From assembly GCF_037392515.1 (NCBI RefSeq), contig NC_090288.1, forward strand, positions 12,753,969-12,817,968: a DNA stretch of 64,000 nt, given 5' to 3'. The translations under genes and the position numbers were made by a program. The notes under the pieces are model-generated. The model was not told the DNA's origin, searched no databases, and was given only the letters and a program-made list of their open reading frames with translations. Position 1 is the stretch's first letter, and each line of letters opens with the position of its first letter. This DNA is from Haliotis asinina. Taxonomy: Eukaryota; Mollusca; Gastropoda; Lepetellida; Haliotidae. Of this stretch, positions 10,347 to 23,200 are shown piece by piece.

Positions 10347-13300
10347 CTGGAAATAGCAATGTGTATATTAATGATTTCTTTAAAACACAAACGTTTTTAA
10401 TTGTCATTGTAATTATCAGGTTTCAGTGTCGACTGCCTTTCGATGGCAAATATGGAATATATGCTATACCTATCTCGGCACGGTAAGGCAGGCAGCTCTG
10501 AACACACCGCTGAGAGAGTGAGATGATTTTAACGCCGCATTATTCTAGTAATATCACTACGGAAGTGACCAGAAATGGGCTTCACACATTGTACCCATGT
10601 TGGGAATCGAACCAACGCGGTTCCATCCCTTTTCCAGCAAATATATTGACATGTATTTTTCACAACATTTAACGTACCGTCATCAAATCCAACACCATCG
10701 AAGACCTTTCCACCAACCCGCATGGGCTGCTCCTTGAACCCAGACCTTGATCGGACACGCGGCGGGGTTACTATTGGGTCAGGTCGCTTGATGTCTTCAT
10801 CAGCTACCAGACTAACTTCATCATCATCGGGTCCCTCTCTTGGCAAAACCTTTGCCTTAGGATTCTTGAAGGGAGGAGACTTGCCCACTGTTGGCCCCTC
10901 ACTTTTAATTATCGGTGCAGCCCGAATTTTGCCAATTTCATGCTTCTGAAATCTAGGTGCCGAGTTTGGAACTGGAACAACGGCTGGGGTGATTGACGGA
11001 AGATCGACGGTAGACTTCCGGTTCCTGACAGGGACGTCATTTGGCGAGTCTGAAACACCAGGGCAGGGTTTATATAAATCCATCCAATAAAAAGATCTGT
11101 ATTTTCTACCTCATTATGTTGTTTTCCGGAATAGTCTATGCATATGGTTTAGGGTTCACGCGACAGTGAGGATTGTTTTTATTATCACTGTATTTTTTCA
11201 GCACACACATACATGCAACTTGTATATGCTCAAAGGCTGGTATATTTTAACGAGATTATTGGATGTCAATCTCAACGGCACATCGTATTATCAATTTCAA
11301 CTCCCTGAGGATCATACAACTCTTTCAACCTCCATGACGTACTAGTTATTTCGGCTTTCTCGTCCTTACGAGGCACCCATTGACAGCTGGGTGGACTGGA
11401 ACACATCAAAGTACTTTGTACAAGTTTACTACACGTTGCTGTACTCGCGACCAGGTGTTTGCAGGTATTCGGGTGGCCACAATCCGGCCATATACCAACG
11501 GATTCGAGCTTTCTTTTAAATACACAAGGTTGTGTACTGTACACCAGGACAGTTATCACAGTTAATTAATTATTTTCTTTGTTGATTTTAGTCAAGACAA
11601 AAACAATGGTATTTCCCTCGCAAATTACTTGTCTGTTTTGTCAGGTGACTAGCAAGGTGGTGGTTGAGGCGTTAAACGACAAAATCCTTTCAGCTCACCT
11701 GATCTGGGGATGATGGTGGTGACTGGGGGCAGCGGTGCGACATCACGGAACAAAGGAGCCGTAGACTTCTGGAAAGGTAAAAGCGCGTTTCATAGATTGC
11801 ACGTAGTGTATTATTACCAAAGCGGTTATCATAATGAGAAGCTTTACCCATGTGATAAATCTAATCAAATCTCGAAGCCTATAAAAGTAATCTCGTTCTT
11901 CACCGATTTCCCGATTATCGGAAAATAACAGTCAGTTTTCATTTCACATCAGCAAAACATTGGATAGGAGTAATAAAAATGGCTATTTATACCGTGCCAT
12001 TTCCACACACTTGTGCATGCTCAAAACGCCAACACATTATTACCCCGGGTAATTAATATGATTACCATACCCGCTATTTAATTAAAAGTAATTAATATGT
12101 AGACAATAACACTCCCGGCGTATCATTAGGTTAAAAAACGTCCTTTCAACAAAATGTCACTGAGTGGAAACAGCACCTTGCGAAAAGGAAAAGCGGAACC
12201 TTATGTTTTTTTAAAATACGAACTGGTGAAATTAAGCTAACATGATACCTTGTACAAACACGAGCTAATTTTCAAAATGTTTTAGCATTGTAATGGGCAG
12301 ATGTTTTTCGCAAAAGTAGAGTAAGTTGTTTTCTTGAGTTATAGAATAAGTAACACGCACCATGTTTGTACGACACGTGGGAAGAGGTCACTACCCTGAC
12401 CACACATGAGTTGACTTTCAGCCATTATCTATACTGTATGGTTGTCACAGTGGACATGTCTATAGCTTAACCTGGACACAGGTCAAGGTGAAAGGCAGCC
12501 AGTATTGTATATTTTACAAATACATTTGTACTTGCAGTTCAATACCTACTTTGTCGTTCTTGTTCTCGGTACTGATTGGCTTCTCTGCAACAGACAATGG
12601 ATTAAGTATTGAATGGTATGCTCTTTGTTTATTTGTTGTTTAATGTCATACTAGGAAACATTCCAGCTATTTGGCTGCGGTCTGTAAACAATTGAACCTG
12701 GACCACACAGTTAAGTGGTCAATAGAATGAAAATTGATCTACGCATTTGGGATACGATGGCATGTGTCAACCAAGTCAGCGAGCCTGACCACTCGATCCC
12801 GTTAGTCGCCTGTTTCGACAAGTAAGGGTTTCTGTGTTGCCACTTTGTCAACAATCCAAGATGTAAACCTTTATAAAGTTCAAAACAAAATTTGAAACTG
12901 TAGCGGAGTGTCTCATTTTGAAGTAATAATGGATTTGCTTTTTTTCGGCACAATTTACAGTTAAAACTATTAGGGGTCATATTGTTGCAAATGCCACAAT
13001 CGCCACATTATGCACAGAGGCACAATTATGTTTACACGTGGATACTTGACACAGAATACTTTTTAGCCAGAATCACCCATGGCTGAATACACATAATAAT
13101 GAAAGAGTTCTTAGAATTTTCGAATACACAAAAAATCTTGTCTTTGAAGGGCATTTAGAAGTGAAATGCATAAGGATGAAGATTTTATGGATATCAACTT
13201 CTTTATATGAGAACACAACGTTTCGGAGTTAATGCTTACTCCTTCATCAGGTGAAGCATTAACTCCGAAACGTTGTGTTCTCATATAAAGAAGTTGATAT

Positions 13301-14206
13301 CCATAAAATCTTCATCCTGACAAAAAATCTTGTTAGACTTTCTTTGGCCGTTAAGTATTCGTGTGCACGAATTGCTTACCATCTGAAATATCCAGCGATT
13401 TCCTGAAACAGAATAAACGAACCTTTCATTCTTTTACAAAACATATCATTCAGCGTTAACTGTTTAACACAACACCTCATTCCAGCAATACAATCTGTAA
13501 ACAATAAAGCGTCAAGAGTCAGATATTGAAATAATGTGCATCGATCTACGTATTGATGACACGCATCCCCTAAGCCATCGTGCTTGCCAACAGGTTTTCC
13601 TCGGCCATAGCGAATTACTATTATAGTCTTAATCTGTTCATCCCCTTGGGAGTGTCGTCCATCACATCAACTGGTCCTTGGAGCTTCTGTTGTTGCTTTT
13701 ATGCGTCCATTGTTAACTCTTCGATTGCCCATTGTTGCCTATAATTAAGTATATGTTAATATCTATTTTGTCACCAGTCCGGTATTCCGAATATCTGTGT
13801 AGGGATACAGGATATTGCCGCTCTTAGGAAAGGCTCGTATGTTAAGCAGGAGTTCTGCTCGTCTCATCTATGTCTGAACCGGCAACCCAGCTCATTTCTG
13901 TGTTGTGTATTTGTTTATCCTGTTTTGTAGTTCCAACTAAAGAACCTTTCACTTGGTCTTCGTCATAATGCTGTTCGTCTCAGTTCTGAGATAGATTCCC
14001 TGTTGACACACATAACGCGTTGACACATAGGACAAGCACACGCTGACGAAGGCAAGTCATAAGCGGCAACTTTATGGAGACTCAGAACCAATGAACTAAG
14101 AGCTAAGAACCATTGGTTGTTTGAATTATTAAAAATAAACTGAGACTATCATTATTGTTATGATCAATAATTAGCATTCTTGATAACTGGTATGGTGATG
14201 TTATAA

Positions 14207-14258
<52 letters not shown>

Positions 14259-17200
14259 GCACATCCATGCGCGCGCACACACACATCAAGACATATCAGC
14301 TGAATGTGGAATATGTCGAGTTTTATTAAAAGTCGTCTTGACCAGTAATCCAGTTATTCCGCCTGAAGTGTTGCAGGTTTCCCACGTTTATCAAACCAAC
14401 GAGCATGGGTATGATGCTCAAAAGTATCGGTTCCTGGCGTATCCAAGGGACTCAACTCCGAAAACACAGCGCTTTATTCGATAGCGTCACCCATGTAATG
14501 ATGAATTTAGAAGGATCGATTGCAATCGTTAGTTTCTTGAGGAAACTCAAGCATATGCATACGAAAAGTGCACAATACTGATGATACCGCTTTATTTTTG
14601 TTGGAATAATTCAAATTTATAGGCATTCACTTAATTGCAAAGAAAACTCATTGTGAAGTCTTATGCTCTGGAAATATATTAACACTTGGACAATTGATGA
14701 ATAAAATAACAGTAAATATGACGGAATTGTATCGTTATGGTAACGAATAACAATCCATATGGAAAGAGGCCCTGATTAGTCAGTTAACAGGGTGGGGTTC
14801 AGGAAGTCGTTCCATTCATGGCCGTACTGCTGACATGATGACTGATTTCAAGACATTGTTATTGGCAGACAGACCAAGGAATCTTGCACTGACGATGTCT
14901 TCACCAATGGACAAGTTGACATTAATATTCTGCTGCAATCAGGATTGGCGTTCTGGCACAATCGTGGTAGTTGCATAGAAAACGTTGAACTGTCGTCGCA
15001 GAAACGCTTTTCATGCCATGGAGGGTACAGGCTGTGACAGTTACCGTTCTTGTACGTGGATTGGTTTGGATACATTTGTCTTGGCGAGGGCTTGTCATTG
15101 ACGGGTGGTGCTCGCCACGGAGATCCTGTGGACGTTGAATTGATGTGGAACGTCACGCTGTGAGGTATTTGGCTAAAGCATTTCTAAGGTTTATCGTCAC
15201 ATTTTGTCACAACCTCATGCAATTGATCAATGGAGTGTTCTGAGCTCTGTTATTCCAAAGAATGCATATAGTGGAACAGATAACTGAAATCTCAAGTGAG
15301 TCGCTCACTTCCGAAGAGAAGCATCACTTGGCGCACTTGGGATTACTCTTTTGATAAAAGCCGTTAGCCACCTAAAAATTAAAATGGCGGCCATATATTT
15401 CAAGATGGCCGCCATTAACTACAAAACAATATTGTATTTCGCAATAAAATCGCAGAGACTTATCCTGTTTGAACGATCTTGGTTAAAAAGCATAACCGTT
15501 TGACTAATGTATGTAGAATCCAAATTTTGAACCTTGGACCCATTCACTGTCTTCCTTGTATCTTATATCAGTCCCCAATTTCTAATATTCTACGAAATAT
15601 GATCCTGGCTGATGACATTGTATCAGATGTCTGACCTTTGAGGATTTGGGTGTCTGGGTTTTGTGGGTGTGGGTGTGGGTGTGGGTGTGGGTGTGGGTGT
15701 GGGTGTGGGTGTGGGTGTGGGTGTGGGTGTGGGTGTGGGTGTGGGTGTGGGTGTGGGTGTGGGTGTGGGTGTGGGTGTGGAATGGCTATTATAATATTAC
15801 CGGAGGTTTTGGTAGGGTTTACCTCAAACATTTTCCTCAGCCTGTACAAATCCCAAAGAAATGAAAGCAATCCACGTCATAGTGTTTTAAACAGCGAGTA
15901 CTGTTTTTACGCCGCGTTTACAAAATCCCATCAACATCAGAAATCGACTTCACTCATTGTACTCACATGGGGAATCGAACCTACGTTTTCGGCGTGAAGA
16001 GCGTACGCTTTAACCCCTTATCTACCCCATCGTCCCATCTAAGCAATGGATATTCGGATTATTGAAAATCAATCCCGAGCCACAAAGCGTCCGTAGCCCT
16101 ATGACATTCGCAAGCTTACGGTAAACAATACGACAATTACGACAGGTCGTAACGTTAAGAGGGCTTTGTGGATCGGAAACTGGGTCTAGATTTTCGAAGC
16201 TCTCTTAGCGCTAGGATATTCGTAAGTGCCATACATTAACATTAACTTACGCCTATCTTAGGGTTAAGAGAGCTTCGAAAATCTAGGCGCTGGTCCGTAA
16301 ATGGGTCGTAGCAGGACAAGACTGAGTTAGACTGTGTTAAAGTGAAGGAGTTACGATCATCTAATCGCTACCACTATCGTAAGTCTATGAAAAAGTGGAG
16401 GGGTTAAGATAGTAGTAGTTCTACTGTAGCTTTGTGAAACAAAAGCGATAGTAGCGTAACGATTCGAACCTGCTTTGGTTTCTCCTTAGGGTTTCTGTTG
16501 CGCCAAGAGGATACTACTCTGCTAATTGATGAAAATAGGTCTAACCATGAATATCCAGTTACCTATCTAATTCTGAGACTCCCTTACCTGGCCTTCTTCT
16601 TCACCCTCCAGATGATACAGGTGACGATGAGGATGAGGATGACCAACCCTACAGCTGCAGCTAGCGCGATGACCGTGATGCCAACTGGGGACGCCGTGAA
16701 GACAGCTGCCGCTGATGTCGTCCCTGAGTCGTATGGCATCACCTGGTCAACAGTAACCACCCCTGAAGACAAGCCAGCGACGGGACTTCCGTCTGAGGAC
16801 GACTGCAGCACCTGGAAGTGGAGTGAGAGAGCATTCTTTTCTAAAATCTACTAAACGATTTCCTTATCAATGAGTGAGTGAAGATTGCTTTGCGCCGCTT
16901 ATAGCTTTATTCAAGCAAGGGTGGGGGACAACAGACACATAACACTCACGTTGGGAGTCGAACGCGGTTCTTCCGCGTGACGGGCGAACGTTTTAGTCAA
17001 AAGGCTATCCCACCGCCCAGTCATGTTTATGTTTTGTGTGTTTGTTGCTTGACGCCGCGCTTCAGTATTCTAGCTATATAGTGATCTATAAATAATTGAA
17101 TCCGGGCCAGGCAGATAGGAAGAACACCATGAGCACCTATCTTGGCGTGAAACTACATAGCTGGGATACGATGACAAGTGTCAACCAAGTCAGCCTGAGT

Positions 17201-20200
17201 CTCCTGTTTGTGGCCTCTTGCGACAAGCATGAGGTGCTGAAAGCCAATCGTAAGCCGGATCTTCGCGGCGGCTTAGAACGTTTATGAGCCACCGCAAAAA
17301 AACCCCAAAACACACACGTCGAAATAAAAAATGAATATACCGTAGAGACAAGTCATACTGATTGCAAGCCGACCAAACATGACTATGTCCTCTCCATGTC
17401 AAGGATGGTAAGGTTGTCAAGTGTTTAGAGCGTGTTTAATTCCTTGGACGGTACAATCCGTGAAGCTCAATTTAATGTCCATTGCCCTGCTTCTCTTGTT
17501 ATAGTGCTAACGGCGGCGTAAAATAATAGACACCCACAGAACAGATAACAGCAAGCATAAAAAACGATCTGGGATCGAACTTCGATCTTTCGTTTCCAGG
17601 TTCGACGATCTATCCTGGCGGCCAGCTTGTTGGAGTTAACATACCTGAAGAACGGCCTGCTGAGTGAGGAACTGCTTAGGGCTCTGTGCACCAGTGAGAG
17701 AGTTCCCACTGGGGTCGGCCACCACGTACACTTGGGCTGATGACCTGTTTATAATGAGTGAGTGAGTTGAGTTTAAAGCCGTTTTAAACAAGTTCAAATG
17801 TCAGTTAAACATGTGGCCATAGATCTAGAACGTCAGTAAAATACGTTGACACAAAATATACCTAAGTTAGGTATGAAATAAATCTTATACTGGACCCGCC
17901 AACAGCGGATCCTGATACAGCAAGGGGAGCACATTTTACAGTAACAGTTTGCGTTGTAGACACAGCCAACTCTGTCCAAAAACTGCTTAGACTGTGTAAT
18001 GATTTCCGGCACTCTTCGAAACTCTCATAAGAATGTGCAGATACTATATCCTAACCACTAGATTACCCTGTCCTACTCACTGTGCTGCCAGTAGACGGCG
18101 CCTGGCTGAAGACCCTTCCTGTCGTATCTCCCATATACCAGCATACTGGGTCGAAAGGAAAAAACTCTGGATGTGAGACCGAACTCCTTGCCTAAAATAA
18201 AATGTCGAAATAATTTAACATCACTTTTTCCTTCGTTTCAAAAGTAATAATTCGCAGCAAGATTTTGTAAAGGTTGCATATGCGTCAGTTTAAAATTGAG
18301 AGATAACAAATATCTGACGCATTTTTAAAAAAAAAAACCCAATTGCAACCCTTCCCTGGTTTGCGCATTTTATGTACTGTTCACATCAGATATGACTGCT
18401 GAAAGTCCCCTCTGATATTCGGTCTCCTGATCAATAAGCAGACAGTCTGTAACAATTAAATTTGCATTATTTTTACATATATTTACATGCCCGTACAGTA
18501 ACCTAGCTACCATTCAGAATTGCATTTAGATATCAGTGTTGTATTTGTTGCGATGACACTTAGACAGTCTCCAAAACTGTATCACGGTTGACCCTGAATG
18601 GAGGGTTAGTATAGTATTACCAGACTTACTGAGATTTTTAGGAATATGTTTCATTGGGTTTCTAGTATAAACAACCTTGACCAGGTATCAAGAGCTTGGT
18701 TTCATTCAAGAGAGACAGCCCCGTTAATCCTTTTTAATCAGTTTGTGAAAAGTTATCCCCCCTTTTTTAGTTGCTAGCAGACATTTTCATAGATCCTCAG
18801 TGTGGATGATTTAGAAAAGAAGAAGTTGATTTTAGAGAATTATAACAAGGACATCAGATTAGTTAAAGTGATTTCCAGTAGAATAGGCATCCCTTTGTCT
18901 ACTGTTTATCGTGTTTTGAAAATATTGCAAATGGATATGGCATTGAGCACCAGGGAGGTAGGACCAGAAAATGGAAAATAGCTTTGACCTAAATCCAACA
19001 GACAATCTTTGGGTACTTACGAAGGAAAGTGTCAATGAGAAACAATTGACAAATATTGTTGAAATGAAACTAGAGGTTGTCCGATATTGCGACAGCACGG
19101 ACCACGACTTCCTAACTTATTTCGTCAGTAGTATTCCTGGCCGCACGGAAGCCTGCATTACTGCCCATGGTTACTTGACAAAATACTAACTGTTCACCTG
19201 TCTTTGAATCTAGAGTTATGTTCTACTAATATCCACATACTGGTAATTAAAGTGAAATTGGAGTGAAATTTTTTTTTAAAAATTTGCAATCTTTAAATTC
19301 TCAATAATTTCTTTTCGTACTATAGATATCGAAAGTAATATTATATCATGCAAATTTTCAATACTAAGCCCGAGTTTACATCAATAAATATTAGGATGCC
19401 ATCATGCTATGAATGAAGCTAAGTTTCATTAAAGCATGGTATTATCCTAACATTTACTGATGTAAACTCGGGCTTAGTTTTAAAGGACATTTGGTTTTGA
19501 ATATTTTATGATGAAAAGAATTTCTTGTCCCCATACAAATACTCCGAATCCATTATACGCAGAGTATGAAATAATTGGCCCTCTATACTTACTTGTTCAG
19601 TTCAATGACGTCTTTGGTGTCACTGAACGTTATTACAATCATGTGCCTGGCTGCTTCAAAACAGTCAACTCTTATAAGCCCAAGAACAGCCAGCGACTGT
19701 CCGGAGGTGGCGTTGACCGCTTGACAAATGACCCATTCAAAATACCGAGTGTCCTTGAAAAGTTTCCCAGAATCCTTTACCGTGACAACACCAGAGTCTT
19801 CGTTGACGCTGACCACTCCTCCGCTGCTGACAGTCACGTATTTAAAGCTGTTTACGTCCGCAGGGTTAAGACCAAAGGCATCCAAAGTCAACGTCGTCAC
19901 GGCGGCCCCTGTTGATGCAGTGTCAGGGACTTCCGTCGATATGAAGGCAGATGTTCCTGACGTATCCGCTTCGATGACAGTTTCAGCCACATCAACGATA
20001 TCAATAACAACTGTGATCTCCCCTGATCTGCCACCACCGTCGGTTGCAGAGATAGCAAAGTTTACAACAGGGTTGCTCTCGAAGTCCGCTGGATCTTTTA
20101 CAGAAAGAACACCGGAGCTGTCAATCTGAAACAACCCGTTGCCAGCGACGTATGATGTCGGTATGGAGTATGTAACCTGTCCATTTGTTCCTTCATCAGG

Positions 20201-23200
20201 ATCTGTTGCTGTAATGGTCGAAACAACAAGTCCAGCCGGAGAATTCTCTACTACCTTGATGTTCATAGTCGACGTAGGAAACACAGGATCGTTGTCATTT
20301 TCATCCAGGATTGTAATTTTGACACTTCTGTCTTCAGATATACTGTTGTCATCCAGCTCATTCACTGTAAGAACGTACTGGCTGTATGTCTCACGATCTG
20401 GTTGTTTTGTGAGAGTTATCTCCCCATTTCCGTTTGGCATCCTCGTTATGGCGAACAGAGAGTCAAAGTTGCCAGATGCAATGGAATAGGTTACAACAGC
20501 TCCAGCTCTGTGACGTCCATGAGGAGTCACTTCACCGACTGATGAACCCATGGCAGAGTTTTCCAAGATTGCAAAGTCAAACGTTGAAGTCACAGAATTA
20601 GCTACTGGTGTAACTCGTACAGTCACAGTCATCTGTCCAATTCGGCTAGGGACACCACCGTCCTTGGCAGTTACTGTCAGCGTATAAAGGTCTGCTGTGG
20701 GTGAAGTGACCATCTTCATGACGCCATCTTTCCATCCAATAACAAATATCCCCTCTTCATTACCAGATGTCACAGTATACACAATATCCCCGTACACTCC
20801 AACATCTTCATCCGTGGCTGTCTCTGAGGATACAACTGAGCCAACATCAGTGATCCTGTTGACGATTTTGTCTATAGATGAAACTGAAAACCACGGTGAA
20901 TTATCATTGGCATCAACGATAGTGACGTTCAAGGAGCAGGACCCTGTATTTGATGGAGTTCCCCCATCCGTAGCTTCTATGGCCAAAACATAATTGTCAT
21001 CAGTTTCTCTGTCAAGTGCATTTGCAATTGACAGGACACCAGTTTGGGCGTCTATCATAAATGTCCCAGCATCATTACCAGAGGTTATCTTGTATGCTAT
21101 TTCAGCATTGAGTCCAGCATCAGCATCTGTAGCCCTGACCGTGTATACTTTATCATTAATAGGCACAGTTTCAACCACAGGAAATGAGTAAATGGTATCT
21201 GAGAATTCTGGAGTGTGGTTGTTGGTATCACTGACCTTAATCACGACCACAGCAGTGGAGGACCGTGGTGGACTACCACCATCAGTGGCTACCACACGCA
21301 TATAGTATACAGCCTGTCTACTGTACTCAGTAACTACGGCAACAGTCAGATACCCCGAAACAGGATCAAAAGTGAAGTCAGTAGATCCACTCGATGGTGA
21401 CATGGCCATGGTGACCTGTCCCAGAGATCCGTCGTCACCATCTGATACAACCACTTGTCCCACAGTTGTCCCAACATTAGCTCCTTCTGGTGTCGTCATC
21501 TCATACACGGGCACACTGAACATTGGCGGGTTGTCGTTCAGATTCGTTATGATGATGTCCAGTGTTACCGTATCAGTAGATGAAGAGTTATCCTTCCTTG
21601 CAGCCTGAATGACAAGGTTATATTGCTGCGTGGTCTCAAAGTCTAATTGCCCTGCAATATAGACCTCTCCAGTCAACTCATGTATATGAAAAGAGCTATT
21701 CGTGTTCCCACCTTGAATAGAATAAATTAAGTCATCTTCGTGTGCACCGTTTACTGTGGCATCAAGGTCAGTTATGGGTGTTTTGTCCACGGTATTTTCA
21801 TCTAATGTTATTGATAAAGAACTTGGTCCAAATTCTGGATCTACTGAATTTGGGATGATGCTAATGATGACAGTTGTTTTTGACGATCTGATCGTAGAGC
21901 CGTTATCAGATGCCCATACATCCAATGTGTACTGCTTCTGTGTATTGTAGTCCACAGCCCCTTTAGTTTTGATGGTATTGCCATCGAGCTCAAACACATC
22001 CCCATCATTTCCTCTCATGATGCTCAGGTCGATCTGGGCATTAATTCCAGTATCTAAATCGGACACATTAACAGTTCCAACAGAAGAACCTACTATTGCA
22101 CCATCTTGTAACTCAAACATGTACATAGTCTGATTAAACTTTGGGTCATTATCATTGACATCATTGACCACAATGGTCAGATCCATTGCTACCGTATCAT
22201 TGATTTGGTTTGACACGTCCACACTAAGAACATACAGATCCTTTGTCTCCCTGTCCAGGAGCTTAAGCAGGGTTACAAATCCAGCCTGGATAAGAAATGT
22301 TCCGTCGTTACCACTCGTAAATATGTAGCTAAGTTGAGAGGATCTATCCAGATCTTGGGCCATAATTTGATACACTTGGGTCCCCAATTCAGCATTTTCA
22401 TTAACGGAGGTGTTGACAGCTCCATTCACCAATCCTATGACCTCTGTGGGATATTCATTGACATCAATCACTTCTACCAAAACAGTTGTCTCCCCTGACC
22501 TGGACAGGTTGCCACTATCGGTTGCAGATATGGTTAACGTATAAGCATTGTGTGTCTCTGCATCTAGAGCTTTGTCCAGAATCAGCATCCCAGATGGGTT
22601 TATGCTGAATGTATTGTCAACGTTACCTGATACTATGGTATATGTAAGAGCAGCATTAACACCAATATCAGCATCCGTTGCCGATATCATCCGAATACCC
22701 TTAGTGACATTGGTGGACTCGTCAACAGGTATCTTGATAAATGGTGCTGCGAAAACAGGATCATTGTCATTGACGTCGTTGAGGATGATGTTAAACGAGC
22801 TCTCTGTGGACTGGTTGGAATCAAGGGTTCTAACACGGACACAAATGCTGTAATTGGCAACGTTTTCTCGGTCAAGGTCCTCCAGAGCATAGATCTGTCC
22901 TGAGTACTGATCGATACCAAATCTGTTACCAGTATTTCCTGACACAATCTCAAACAACAAAGTGCTGAAAGAACAGCATGCCTGGACTTTCATTACTGGG
23001 TGTCCAGTGGAAACGTCTTCCAATGTGTTCACGCTAGTGGGGAGGTTTATGAACAACAGATCAACCTCCACGAACACCAGGACTGGTACTTGGGTGCTGA
23101 GAGGCGATGCCCCTTTGTCGGTGACTGTGATCGTGAGAGCATATGAAGATGTTGTAGGGGTTGCTGAGAGTTTGAGACTCCCCGTTGTATCAACATCAAA

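Noticed and set aside
14888-14960. Minus-strand frame reading [17 protein letters not shown] and on to a stop near 14780
   Set aside because: It looks protein-like, but the acceptor would be weak and it is out of frame with the cadherin tail. No match was recognised.
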